Below, one piece after another: positions 24,321 to 32,798 of a DNA stretch of 64,000 bases. Positions within the stretch are counted from its first letter, which is position 1, and every line of letters starts with the position of its first letter. Location: the NCBI RefSeq assembly GCF_014651035.1, contig NZ_BMWC01000007.1, positions 186,001 to 250,000 of the forward strand. The letters run 5' to 3'. This DNA is from Streptomyces lomondensis. GTDB lineage: Bacteria > Actinomycetota > Actinomycetes > Streptomycetales > Streptomycetaceae. Made by a program: the position numbers and the translations under genes. Under the pieces are notes generated by a model. It had not been told where the DNA came from and ran no database searches. It saw only the letters and a list, made by a program, of their open reading frames with translations.

Positions 24321-25787
24321 CTACTGCAACCGCTTCCGCACCGGCTCCCCCTCCAACGGCGGCGCCGTCACACCCCCATGCCTCAGACACTCCGGCCGCT
24401 TGCACCCCGGCGGCGGCCTCCGTACCACCGCGACGGCGACCACCGCCCCCACGACGAGCACCCCCGCACCCCACCCCATCGCCCGCCCGAACGCCGCGTC
24501 GAAAGCACCCGGCTCCCGATACGCCTCCTCCCCCATCCCCGCCAGCAACGGCAACGCCGCCACCGCCACCAGCCCCGCCGCCCGGGCCGCCGCGTTGTTG
24601 ATCCCACTGGCCAGCCCCGCCCGGGCCACGTCCACGGACCCCAGCACGGTCGCCGTCAGCGGCGCCACCAGCGTCACCAGCCCCAGCCCGAGCACCACCA
24701 GCGCCGGCAGCACATCGGCCGGGTACGACGCCCCCGGCCCGACCCGCAGCATCAGCAGCATCCCGGCCGCGCACAGCAGCGGCCCCACCGTCAGCGGCAC
24801 CCTCGGCCCGATCCGGTCGGCCAGCTCCCCCGACCGCGCCGACAGCAGCAGCATGAGCACGGTCGTCGGCAGCAGTGCCGTACCGGCCGCGAGAGCCGAG
24901 TAACCCACCACCACCTGCAACTGCAGCGCGGCGAGGAAGAAGAACCCGCCCAGCGCCGCGTACACGCACAGCGTGACCAGATTGACCGCGGTGAACTGCC
25001 GCGACGCGAAGATGTCCGGCGGCATCATCGGATCGGCCCGCCGCCGCTCGACGACCACGAACGCCACGGCCGCGGCCACCCCGGCCACCGCCGAGACCGC
25101 CGGCACGACACCACCCGCACCGGCCTCGATCAGCGCATACGTCACCAGCGCGAGCGCCACCGCCCCCAGCACCGCCCCGAGCACGTCGAACCGCCCGTGG
25201 ACCCGCTCGTCCCCCGACTCCGGAACATGCCGCAGAGCGACCGGCACGCACAGCAGCGCCAGCGGCACGTTCAGCAGGAATACCCACCGCCAGCCCGGCC
25301 CGTCCACCAGCCAGCCCCCGACGAACGGCCCGACCGCCGCCCCGATCCCGCCGAACCCGGACCACAGGCCCACCGCCCGCCCCCGGTCGTCAGGGTGGAA
25401 GGACGCCTGGATCAGCGCCAGCGACCCCGGGGTCAGCAGCGCACCGCCCACCCCCTGGAGAGCGCGCGCGGCGATCAGCACCTCCGCGCTCGGCGCGATG
25501 CCGCACAGCAGGGACGCCACCGCGAACCACACCACACCGACGACGAACACCTTCCGCCGCCCGAACCGGTCCCCCAGCGCCCCGCCCAGCAGGATCAGCC
25601 CGGCCAGCGTGACCATGTACGCGTTGACCGTCCACTGCAGGGCGGCCAGGTCCGCGTCCAGGTCGCGGCCGATGCGCGGCAGGGCGACGTTGACGACGGT
25701 CGAGTCCAGCAGCGCCATGCCGGAGCCGAGGACGGTGGTGAGCAGGATCCATCGGCCCTGCGGTGACGCCAGCCGGACATCGGGCAT
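24321..25787 (-). CDS. MFS drug exporter, 14-helix DHA2 (EmrB/QacA) type
   Basis: 488 residues with about 14 membrane helices. The N-terminus has the DHA2 signature LDSTVVNVALPRIGRDLD and LQWTVNAYMVTLAGLILLGG, then motif A GDRFGRRKVF, and the antiporter motif C region LIQASFHPDDRGRAVGLWSG...GAAVGPFVGGWL. The ATG at 25787 is 6 nt from TATGCT, with no ribosome site, so it may be leaderless. Presumed proton-driven efflux; substrate unknown. The short C-terminal tail is basic with two Cys. Confidence 0.93.
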   Translation of the reverse strand: MPDVRLASPQGRWILLTTVLGSGMALLDSTVVNVALPRIGRDLDADLAALQWTVNAYMVTLAGLILLGGALGDRFGRRKVFVVGVVWFAVASLLCGIAPSAEVLIAARALQGVGGALLTPGSLALIQASFHPDDRGRAVGLWSGFGGIGAAVGPFVGGWLVDGPGWRWVFLLNVPLALLCVPVALRHVPESGDERVHGRFDVLGAVLGAVALALVTYALIEAGAGGVVPAVSAVAGVAAAVAFVVVERRRADPMMPPDIFASRQFTAVNLVTLCVYAALGGFFFLAALQLQVVVGYSALAAGTALLPTTVLMLLLSARSGELADRIGPRVPLTVGPLLCAAGMLLMLRVGPGASYPADVLPALVVLGLGLVTLVAPLTATVLGSVDVARAGLASGINNAAARAAGLVAVAALPLLAGMGEEAYREPGAFDAAFGRAMGWGAGVLVVGAVVAVAVVRRPPPGCKRPECLRHGGVTAPPLEGEPVRKRLQ

Positions 25788-25804
25788 GCTCGGAGCATAC
25801 GGAA

Positions 25805-25834
25805 GAGCCCGGCACCTCAGAAGGTGCCGGGCTC
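25805..25834 (-). terminator. Terminator of fba
   Basis: GAGCCCGGCACCT and AGGTGCCGGGCTC form a perfect 13-bp stem with a 4-nt loop, about 20 bp past the fba stop codon. It also lies directly upstream of the MFS gene promoter, insulating it. Confidence 0.8.
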
Positions 25835-25852
25835 GACGCGAGCGACCGGGAC

Positions 25853-26875
25853 TTACTTGATCTTGGTGCCGGTCGAGCGCAGGTGACCGCAGGCCTCGAC
25901 GACGCGCGCGGCCATGGAGGCCTCGGCCAGCTTGCCCCAGGTGCGCGGGTCGTAGGTCTTCTTGTTGCCGACCTCGCCGTCGACCTTCAGGACACCGTCG
26001 TAGTTGCGGAACATGTGGTCCGCGACCGGGCGCGTGAAGGCGTACTGCGTGTCCGTGTCGATGTTCATCTTCACGACGCCGTTCTCCAGCGCGGTGCGGA
26101 TCTCCTCCTCCGTGGAGCCGGAGCCGCCGTGGAAGACGAAGTCGAACGGGGAGGCCTTGCCGAACTGGGCGGCGACGCCCTCGTTCAGCTCCTTCAGCAG
26201 CTCCGGACGCAGGACGACGTTGCCCGGCTTGTACACGCCGTGCACGTTGCCGAAGGACGCGGCGAGCAGGTAGCGGCCCTTCTCGCCCAGGCCCAGGGCC
26301 TCGGCGGTGCGGATCGCGTCGTCGACCGTGGTGTAGAGGGAGTCATTGATCTCGTGGGAGACACCGTCCTCCTCGCCACCGGTCGGGGTGATCTCCACCT
26401 CGAGGATGATCTTCGCGGCGCGGGCCTGCTCCAGCAGCTCCTGCGCGATGGAGAGGTTGTCGGCGAGGGTTTCGGCGGAGCCGTCCCACATGTGCGACTG
26501 GAACAGCGGGGACAGACCGGCCTCGACGCGCTTCTTGGAGAGCGCCAGCAGCGGACGTACGTACCCGTCGAGCTTGTCCTTCGGGCAGTGGTCCGTGTGC
26601 AGCGCGATGTTCACCGGGTACTTCTCGGCGACGATGTGCGCGAACTCGGCCAGGGCGACCGCGCCGGTCACCATGTCCTTGCTGTACTGGCCGCCCAGGA
26701 ACTCGGCGCCACCCGTGGAGATCTGGACGATGCCGTCGCTCTCCGCCTCAGCGAAACCGCGCAGGGCCGCGTGCAGGGTCTGGGTGGAGGTCACGTTGAT
26801 GGCCGGGTAGGCGAACTTTCCTGCCTTCGCCCGGTCCAGCATCTCGTTGTAGACCTCGGGAGTTGCGATGGGCAT
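25853..26875 (-). CDS. fba: Class II fructose-bisphosphate aldolase
   Basis: 340 residues from ATG 26875. Zinc-dependent glycolytic/gluconeogenic aldolase. Key motifs: NIALHTDHCPKDKLD (catalytic Asp and zinc His), ILEVEITPTGGEEDGVSHE (class IIa type), AASFGNVHGVYKPGNV (zinc His), DFVFHGGSGSTEEEI (zinc His, phosphate loop) and VVKMNIDTDTQYAF (DHAP phosphate). Transcribed alone between its terminator and a 135-bp leader region. Confidence 0.98.
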   Translation of the reverse strand: MPIATPEVYNEMLDRAKAGKFAYPAINVTSTQTLHAALRGFAEAESDGIVQISTGGAEFLGGQYSKDMVTGAVALAEFAHIVAEKYPVNIALHTDHCPKDKLDGYVRPLLALSKKRVEAGLSPLFQSHMWDGSAETLADNLSIAQELLEQARAAKIILEVEITPTGGEEDGVSHEINDSLYTTVDDAIRTAEALGLGEKGRYLLAASFGNVHGVYKPGNVVLRPELLKELNEGVAAQFGKASPFDFVFHGGSGSTEEEIRTALENGVVKMNIDTDTQYAFTRPVADHMFRNYDGVLKVDGEVGNKKTYDPRTWGKLAEASMAARVVEACGHLRSTGTKIK

Positions 26876-27010
26876 GCGTCCGCTCCTTGTATCTGCGGGT
26901 TGGCGTACTGCGTCTCTTACGGCCCTGACCTAGACCTTGGGTGCGACGTCATCGTCGGCCCCATCTTTCCAGACTTGGCCGGAAGGTCCAGGCCACCGTC
27001 CACGCCCTGG

Positions 27011-27559
27011 TCAGTCGAGGCCCAGCTCGTCCTTCGAGAAGGCGAAGAGGTACGGCACCCCGGCGCCCTCCTGGATCTTCTCGGCGGCACCGGTCGCCCG
27101 GTCGACGATCGTCGCGACGGCGACGACCTCGGCCCCGGCCTCGCGCACGGCCTCGACGGCGGTCAGCGGGGAGCCGCCGGTGGTGGAGGTGTCCTCGACG
27201 ACCAGCACGCGGCGGCCCGCGATGTCCGGGCCCTCGACGCGCCGCTGCAGGCCGTGCGCCTTCGCGGCCTTCCGTACGACGAAGGCGTCCAGGCGCCGCC
27301 CGCGCGCGGCGGCGGCGTGCAGCATGGCGGCGGCGACCGGGTCGGCGCCCATGGTGAGCCCGCCCACCGCGTCGAAGTCGAGGTCGGCGGTCAGGTCGAG
27401 CAGCACCTGCCCGACCAGCGGCGCGGCCTCGCCGTCGAGGGTGACGCGGCGCAGGTCGACGTAGTAGTCGGCCTCCAGACCCGACGACAGGGTCACCTTG
27501 CCGTGCACCACGGCCTTGTCCTTGATCTGCTGCAGCAGCGCGCCACGTACTTCCGTCAT
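27011..27559 (-). CDS. pyrE: Orotate phosphoribosyltransferase
   Basis: 182 residues from ATG 27559. It adds ribose-5-phosphate from PRPP to orotate in pyrimidine synthesis. The PRPP-binding motif VLVVEDTSTTGGSPLTAVEA is intact; the N-terminal GKVTLSSGLEADYYVDLRRV and VGGLTMGADPVAAAM are family features. The gene at 27570 ends 10 bp before it, so the two are probably one transcript. Confidence 0.97.
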   Translation of the reverse strand: MTEVRGALLQQIKDKAVVHGKVTLSSGLEADYYVDLRRVTLDGEAAPLVGQVLLDLTADLDFDAVGGLTMGADPVAAAMLHAAAARGRRLDAFVVRKAAKAHGLQRRVEGPDIAGRRVLVVEDTSTTGGSPLTAVEAVREAGAEVVAVATIVDRATGAAEKIQEGAGVPYLFAFSKDELGLD

Positions 27560-27569
27560 GGCGCCCAGC

Positions 27570-28358
27570 TTAGAGGCGGCGCCAGCTCCAGGTCGTGGTG
27601 GCCTCCAGCGGCTCCAGGGGCGTGACCAGGCGCGGCAGGGTGTTCAGCCCGTTGGGCGGACCGGTCTGCGGCTCCACACAGACGGCGGCCTCCTGCTCGT
27701 CGTAGACGACCACCCACTCCTCCCGGCTGGTCACCTTCAGCTCCAGCTGTCCCGGCCAGGTGAGGGTCACGTCGACGCCGCCGGGCATCCCGAAGCAGTC
27801 GTCCCAGGGGCCGGGCTCGGGGTCGATGCGGTTGCCGGTGGGCAGGTGGTCGTCGCCGCGCTCCTCCTGCCAGGCGGGGGCGAAGTCGATGCGGACGTCC
27901 TCGCCGCCGAGGTTCCGGTTGAACCAGGGGTGCCAGCCGATCTGCGCCGGGAAGGACGACTCGTACGTCTCCACGGACATGGTCAGCGTCAGCGCGTCCT
28001 CGGTGAGGGCGACGGCCTGGGTGACGCGGCCGGGGTACGGCCAGGGGTCGACGAGCTCGTAGGTGATGACGGCCTCGGCCGTGCCGGTGCGGGCGGTGCG
28101 CCAGGCGCCGTCGCGGGCGGTGCCGTGGATGGCGTGCGGCGGGGCGTTGAGGGGCATCTGCCGTACGGCGGCGCCGTCCAGGAACCGGCCGTCCCGGATC
28201 CGCCCGCACCACGGCACCATCGGGAAGCAGCCGAACCGCTCCCCCTGCCGCAGCAGCTCCACGCCGCCGACGCGCAGTCCTCCGACCCGGCCGCCGTTGC
28301 CCGGCCGCACGGTCGCCTCCGCGTCGCCCGCGGTCAGCGTGATCTCTTCGTCACTCAC
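27570..28358 (-). CDS. Aldose 1-epimerase family protein
   Basis: 262 residues from GTG 28356-28358, 6 nt after TAGGGT and without a ribosome site (leaderless candidate). GalM-like beta-sandwich: LRVGGVELLRQGERFGCFPM, RIRDGRFLDGAAVRQMPLN, APPHAIHGTARDGAW (His), IGWHPWFNRNLGG (His), and a C-terminal WVVYDEQEAAVCVEPQTGPP with the catalytic-type Glu. It may mutarotate aldoses or bind hexose-6-phosphates (YeaD-like). Upstream partner of pyrE. Confidence 0.85.
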   Translation of the reverse strand: MSDEEITLTAGDAEATVRPGNGGRVGGLRVGGVELLRQGERFGCFPMVPWCGRIRDGRFLDGAAVRQMPLNAPPHAIHGTARDGAWRTARTGTAEAVITYELVDPWPYPGRVTQAVALTEDALTLTMSVETYESSFPAQIGWHPWFNRNLGGEDVRIDFAPAWQEERGDDHLPTGNRIDPEPGPWDDCFGMPGGVDVTLTWPGQLELKVTSREEWVVVYDEQEAAVCVEPQTGPPNGLNTLPRLVTPLEPLEATTTWSWRRL

Positions 28359-28429
28359 GGGACGACCCTACTGGGGTGATCAAGAGGGCCTCAGGCGTTG
28401 CGGCTGCTTCCGCGGCGGCGCGGCGTGCT

Positions 28430-29389
28430 TCAGCGGCGTCTGCGCAGGGCCCGGACCGCCACGATGGCCGACGCCACGGCCAGGGCCGCGGCGGGGGCCG
28501 CCCAGCGCAGCGGGGCGGGCGTTGACACGGTCTGGGGGGCGGGCACGGGGGCGTACCGGCCGCGCGGCGGGGCGTGGTCCACCTCCTCGGCACTGCGCCC
28601 GATCATCGTCCGCCGCGCGTGCGCCGCCTCGGCGACACCCTCGGCGTCCTCCTCGTCCTCCCCCGAGGCTCCCGAGGCTCCCGGGGGTTCGACGGCGCCG
28701 AAGCCGGTGGCGGCCTCGTCGGCGGACCCTCGCGCCGGCGGCTCCTCGGTGAGCCCGGCACCGGAAGCGTCGCCGCCGCGCGCGGGGGCCGGCCCGGAAC
28801 CCGGAGTTTCCTGCTCCGCCGCCCCGGAACCCCCGGACTCGCCCTCTGGTCTCGCCGGAGGCGGAGGCGGAGGCGGCGGGGACGGGTCGTCCGCGTCCGG
28901 GGTCGTCTCGTAGTCCGTCGTGGCGCGGGGTTCGAAGTCCTGCGTGGCGAGGGGCGTGGTCGTCTCCGGGGCCGCCGCGGCCAGGTGCTCCGCGAAACGG
29001 TTCAGCAGCCGGGTGACGGCGCCCTCGACGGCGTCCGGCGGGAGGTCCGTGATCCGCCCGTCCGCCGAAGCCGTCCCGTCGAAGACCACCGTGCAGCCGT
29101 CCTCCGCCTCCCGCAGGGCGATCCGCACCGCGAGCGTGACCGAGCCGCTGCCGCGCGACTCCTCCGCCTCGCCCTCGACGGCGTACGCCCCGTCGTCCCG
29201 CCGGGACAGCCGTACGGCTCCCCGGTAGGTGACGGAGTGGCTCCCGACCCGGATCTTCAGCCGCCCGGCGACGGGCTCGGCACCGGCGTCCTGCTGGAGC
29301 CCGGGAACCGCCCGGGCGACCCGCGCGGGGTCGTCCAGCACCTCCCTGAGCCGCTCGGCCGGAACCGGAACGAACACCTCGTGCTCCAT
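28430..29389 (-). CDS. SRPBCC (CoxG-like) domain protein with disordered linker and C-terminal membrane anchor
   Basis: 319 residues. ATG 29389 (MEHEVFVPVPAERLREVL) is 8 nt from TAGAGT and has no ribosome site. Residues 1-150 form an SRPBCC/CoxG-like lipid- or ligand-binding domain (DPARVARAVPGLQQDAG, KIRVGSHSVTYRGAVRL). Residues about 150-280 are a Pro/Glu/Ser-rich linker with a run of eight prolines. The C-terminus is a single hydrophobic helix (RWAAPAAALAVASAIVAVRA) followed by LRRRR, a tail anchor. CoxG helps recruit molybdo-hydroxylases to the membrane; no such enzyme is nearby. Confidence 0.8.
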   Translation of the reverse strand: MEHEVFVPVPAERLREVLDDPARVARAVPGLQQDAGAEPVAGRLKIRVGSHSVTYRGAVRLSRRDDGAYAVEGEAEESRGSGSVTLAVRIALREAEDGCTVVFDGTASADGRITDLPPDAVEGAVTRLLNRFAEHLAAAAPETTTPLATQDFEPRATTDYETTPDADDPSPPPPPPPPARPEGESGGSGAAEQETPGSGPAPARGGDASGAGLTEEPPARGSADEAATGFGAVEPPGASGASGEDEEDAEGVAEAAHARRTMIGRSAEEVDHAPPRGRYAPVPAPQTVSTPAPLRWAAPAAALAVASAIVAVRALRRRR

Positions 29390-29528
29390 GTCGACGGACT
29401 CTACCCAGCAGAGCCCGAAACGCACCCCCGCCCGAGGGATTCACCCCCGATCCACGCCCACCAGGCGTATGCTCCCGGCCCGCCGATCCCGACCGCCGAT
29501 CCCAACCGCCCATCCCAACCCACCCGCT

Positions 29529-31181
29529 CTACCGCGGATGCACCAGCGTCGACGCGGGCAACCCCGCGATCCGCGTCCCCCGCGCCGCACGCGCGCCCGC
29601 AGCGAGGGACGCGTCGGTGAGGACCCGGGGGCGCGGCCCGTCCGGGTCGAGCCGCGGCCGCGGCTGGGTGCGGGCCGCCAGGACGAAACCCCAGTCCCGG
29701 GGCGCGTGGGAGCGGTCGGCGGGGGTGCGGTCGGGGCCGACGGCGAAACCGGCGTGCCGGCCGCCCGTGCCGTACGGGGCGGTGCGGAAGCCGGCCGCGC
29801 GCAGTGTCGCCTCCACCGTCCAGTACACCCGGGGGCTGGACGCGACCGGTCCGGCGTGCACCACGATCCGGCCGCCGGGGGCCAGCACGCGCCGCGCGAG
29901 GCCGTAGAACTCCTGCGAGTACAGCTTCGTGCTGGCCGTGATGCCCGGGTCCGGCAGATCGGAGACGACCACGTCGTACGCCGCCGGGGGCGCCGAGCGC
30001 AGCCAGCCGAAGGCGTCCCCGGTGGTCACGCGCACGCGCGGGTCGCCGAACGCGTGCTGGTTCAGCGCGGACAGGGCCGGGTCGGTGCGGGCCAGCCGGA
30101 CCACCTCCGCGTCGAGTTCGACGACGTCGACCCGGTGCACTCCGGGGTGGCGCAGCACCTCGCGGGCCGCGAGGCCGTCACCGCCGCCGAGGATCAGCAC
30201 GCGCGCGTGCGGTCCGTTCATCGCGGGGTGGACGAGGGCCTCGTGGTAGCGCAGTTCGTCGCGTCCGCTGACCCGCAGCCGGCCGTCGAGGAACAGGTCG
30301 AGGGGCCGGCCGGGCGTGCCGCCGGTGAGGACCACTTCCTGCACGCCGGACTGGAGTGCCACCCGTACGTCCTCTCCGTACACCGCCTGCCGGGCGGCGT
30401 CCTCGAAGTCGTCGACGAGGACGGCGGCCGAGGCGAGGACCGCGAGCACGGCGGCGTTGGCGAGCAGCAGCAGCCAGCGGGCGCGCCGGGTGAGGTCCCG
30501 GCGGAACAGGCCGAGCACCAGCGCGCCGCCGACGACCGCGTTGACGGCGCCGGTGAGCAGCGCCCCGGTCAGCTGGCCGAAGAACGGCAGCAGGAGGAAG
30601 GGGAAGGCGAGGCCGCCGACGAGGGCGCCGACGTAGTCCGCGGCGAACAGGTCGGCCACCGCGCCGCCCGCGTCCTCGCGGCGGATGCGCTGGATCAGCT
30701 CCATCAGCAGCGGGATCTCGGCGCCGATGAGCAGCCCGGTCGCGAGGGAGAACGCGACCAGCAGGCAGCGGGGGCCGCTGGCCCATATGCCGCCCCAGTC
30801 GCCGGTCCAGGCGAAGACGGCGTACAGGGCCATCGCGCTGCACCCGCCGACGAGGGCGAGGGTGGCCTCGACGGCGCCGAACCCGGCCGCGGCGAGCCGG
30901 CGCAGCCGCTTGGCGGCGAGGGAGCCGATGCCCATCGCGAAGACCATGACGGACAGCACGACGGAGGCCTGGGTGACGGAGTCGCCCATCAAGTACGAGG
31001 CGAGCGCGACGAGTTCGAGTTCGTACACGAGTCCGCAGGCCGCGCAGACGAACACGCCCGCGAGGACCAGGAACCGTCCGGTGCCCGGCCGGACGGGCAG
31101 TCGCGCCGGGCCGCCGGGGCCGCCCGGGGCGCTCCAGGGCGGCGGGGAACCGGGCGGGGCGGGCGCGTGCGGCTCGATCAC
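29529..31181 (-). CDS. Membrane-bound spermidine-synthase-like (polyamine aminopropyltransferase) protein
   Basis: 550 residues from GTG 31179-31181, 6 nt after TAACGT (leaderless candidate). The first half carries about seven membrane helices (FLVLAGVFVCAACGLVYELE ... ). The second half is the methyltransferase-like fold of spermidine synthases: ILGGGDGLAAREVLRHPGVH, VDVVELDAEVVRLARTD, GDAFGWLRS, YDVVVSDLPDPG. The soluble enzymes transfer aminopropyl groups to putrescine; membrane-fused versions are common in actinomycetes and their real substrate is unclear. Confidence 0.9.
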   Translation of the reverse strand: MIEPHAPAPPGSPPPWSAPGGPGGPARLPVRPGTGRFLVLAGVFVCAACGLVYELELVALASYLMGDSVTQASVVLSVMVFAMGIGSLAAKRLRRLAAAGFGAVEATLALVGGCSAMALYAVFAWTGDWGGIWASGPRCLLVAFSLATGLLIGAEIPLLMELIQRIRREDAGGAVADLFAADYVGALVGGLAFPFLLLPFFGQLTGALLTGAVNAVVGGALVLGLFRRDLTRRARWLLLLANAAVLAVLASAAVLVDDFEDAARQAVYGEDVRVALQSGVQEVVLTGGTPGRPLDLFLDGRLRVSGRDELRYHEALVHPAMNGPHARVLILGGGDGLAAREVLRHPGVHRVDVVELDAEVVRLARTDPALSALNQHAFGDPRVRVTTGDAFGWLRSAPPAAYDVVVSDLPDPGITASTKLYSQEFYGLARRVLAPGGRIVVHAGPVASSPRVYWTVEATLRAAGFRTAPYGTGGRHAGFAVGPDRTPADRSHAPRDWGFVLAARTQPRPRLDPDGPRPRVLTDASLAAGARAARGTRIAGLPASTLVHPR

Positions 31182-31306
31182 GCTGCGACGTTACGTCACG
31201 CCTCGACCGCGGATCGTCACCCACACGTGTGGTGCTGGTTTACAGAGGCCCGATATCGGTATGAGATCCGGTTCGCCGGACGGCACTCCGGCCGGCCGGG
31301 CCGCGG

Positions 31307-31834
31307 TCAGGTGGCGGTGGCCGTCGCCGGCACCCGGACGCCCACTCTCGTCCGGGTCGCGACCAACTGGCCGTCCTGCGGGTACGCGTGCCAGGTCCGC
31401 CAGTGCACCTGCCCCTCGTGGTGCTGGGCCAGCAGTGCCGTGAAGGCGTGCGGGCTGCCGGGGAAGACGCCGGCGAGGCCGTGCGGGTGGTCGGAGACGA
31501 GGGCCAGCAACTCCTGGGCGCGGCCCGCGAAGGAGCCGGGTGAGAGGACCTCGACCCGGGCCGCGAACTCGTACTCCCAGTCGCCCACGCGCTTGGCGAC
31601 GCCGAGCGGAAGCGGAGTGCTGCTGCCCGGAATGCACGCAACCGTCTCCGAGCAGATGCCCCGCTCCTCCTCCAGCAGGACCTGGTGGGACGCGCCGAGG
31701 AGGCGCAACTGCAGTTTGCTGCCCGCCAGTTCGAGGTCGAGCGTGGCCAGTGCGGGAAGCGGCTCGCGCCCCAGGGCCCAGGCGAGATCGGCCGCGCGCG
31801 TGTCGCTGTAGGAGGTGTTCAGGGTCGTGAGCAT
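31307..31834 (-). CDS. DUF2617 family protein
   Basis: 175 residues starting at the ATG 31834 (MLTTLNTSYSDTRAADLAWA). An in-frame ATG seven codons upstream adds a basic leader with no homology feel and was not used. Alternating strands (LATLDLELAGSKLQLRLLGA, WEYEFAARVEVLSPGSF, VHWRTWHAYPQDGQLVATRT) resemble the actinobacterial DUF2617 family. Soluble; function unknown. It is separately promoted from the membrane spermidine-synthase-like gene downstream. Confidence 0.8.
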   Translation of the reverse strand: MLTTLNTSYSDTRAADLAWALGREPLPALATLDLELAGSKLQLRLLGASHQVLLEEERGICSETVACIPGSSTPLPLGVAKRVGDWEYEFAARVEVLSPGSFAGRAQELLALVSDHPHGLAGVFPGSPHAFTALLAQHHEGQVHWRTWHAYPQDGQLVATRTRVGVRVPATATAT

Positions 31835-32409
31835 GGATCGGCTCCGCAAGCACACAAGGAGAGGGAGATGGGTCCGCTGCGCCCCGGTCGCACCGGGGGA
31901 TGTCGGCCCGGGTCAGACCGGTCGGCCGGTTTCAGGAAGGTGTCCGCGGGACGTCCGAGAGGCTGCGTTGGTGATTTAGAGGGAATCATGAACTGTGGCG
32001 TCGCCACAGCGTTTTTACCCAAGTTCGTAGGCTTTCCATCCCTCAGGGGGCTCCACAGCTCAACTGTTCAACCACGGCGTGCGCCGGTGCCGGGGAGGCG
32101 TGCGCCGGTGCGCCGTGGCTCGCGCCCGGAGCCGGGACGGACGGGCGCCCGGCCTGCCGCCTGGCTCCCGAACTGGCCGTTCGCCGCGCGCAGTTGCCGG
32201 AGTCACGCGCGAATACGCCGCTCCGTGGACGCGGTTGTCCTACAGGCATGAGAAGTTGCCCGAATCCACAGGGAGTCACCCGACAGGCGTTCGACGGATC
32301 CGCCGGACGAGAACTCCGCCCCGGCACGGGAACGCGGGGCCCGCCCCCAGGTGCGGACCCCGCGCTCGATGGCTGCGGCTCCCCCGTCATGAGGGCCGGC
32401 CGGTGACGG
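31835..32409. other. 575-bp region without a recognised gene; contains a palindromic hairpin with T-run
   Basis: Between two leftward genes. The notable item is CTGTGGCG-T-CGCCACAG at 31993-32009, a perfect palindrome followed on the + strand by TTTTT at 32012-32016, which looks like an intrinsic terminator for a short rightward RNA. The surrounding sequence is less GC-rich than average (TTTAGAGGGAATCATGAACT before it). A rightward ATG at 31988 opens a frame across the hairpin, but it has no ribosome site. Nothing else was recognised up to 32409. Confidence 0.4.
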
Positions 32410-32670
32410 TCAGCTGCCTCCGCCGCCGCATCCGCCCCCGCCGCCTCCGCCGCCTCCGCAGGACGACCCGCCGCCGCAGGAGTGCCCGCCGGACGAGCCG
32501 GAGTCTCCCCCGCCGGCCCACCAGCTGCCGCCGCTGTCGTGGCGGCCGCTGCCGGTGGACGCCCCCGCCCCGCGACGCGCCGCCCGCCCGGACCCACCAC
32601 TGCGGGCCTTGGACACCAGCGCCCCGACCAGGACGACTCCGATCACCGCCAGGATGATGCCGACAACCAT
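32410..32670 (-). CDS. Small membrane protein with Gly/Ser/Cys-rich tail
   Basis: 86 residues from ATG 32670 with a strong GGAGGG site. One N-terminal helix (MVVGIILAVIGVVLVGALVS), a short basic stretch, then a low-complexity tail of Gly and Ser with five Cys and several His/Trp (GSWWAGGGDSGSSGGHSCGG, then repeated C-GGG units) ending CGGGGS. The tail could bind metal or form disulfides outside the cell; this is inference. Similar Gly/Cys-tailed proteins are annotated only as hypothetical. Confidence 0.7.
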   Translation of the reverse strand: MVVGIILAVIGVVLVGALVSKARSGGSGRAARRGAGASTGSGRHDSGGSWWAGGGDSGSSGGHSCGGGSSCGGGGGGGGGCGGGGS

Positions 32671-32798
32671 GGCGCCACCCTCCTTCCGTTTCCCCCGAAG
32701 CGGCCCCCCGTGGGCGCCTCGCTCTTGCGTGAACCGGTGATGCCCGGCCCTCATCCGAGTCAAAGCAGAGTTGAGGAAGTCCAGAGCTTCGGCGCAGG

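Noticed and set aside
31988..32250. Small protein beginning MNCGVATAFLPKFVGF
   Set aside because: No ribosome site, the hairpin with T-run lies within its first codons, and the frame drifts into random Arg/Pro-rich sequence.
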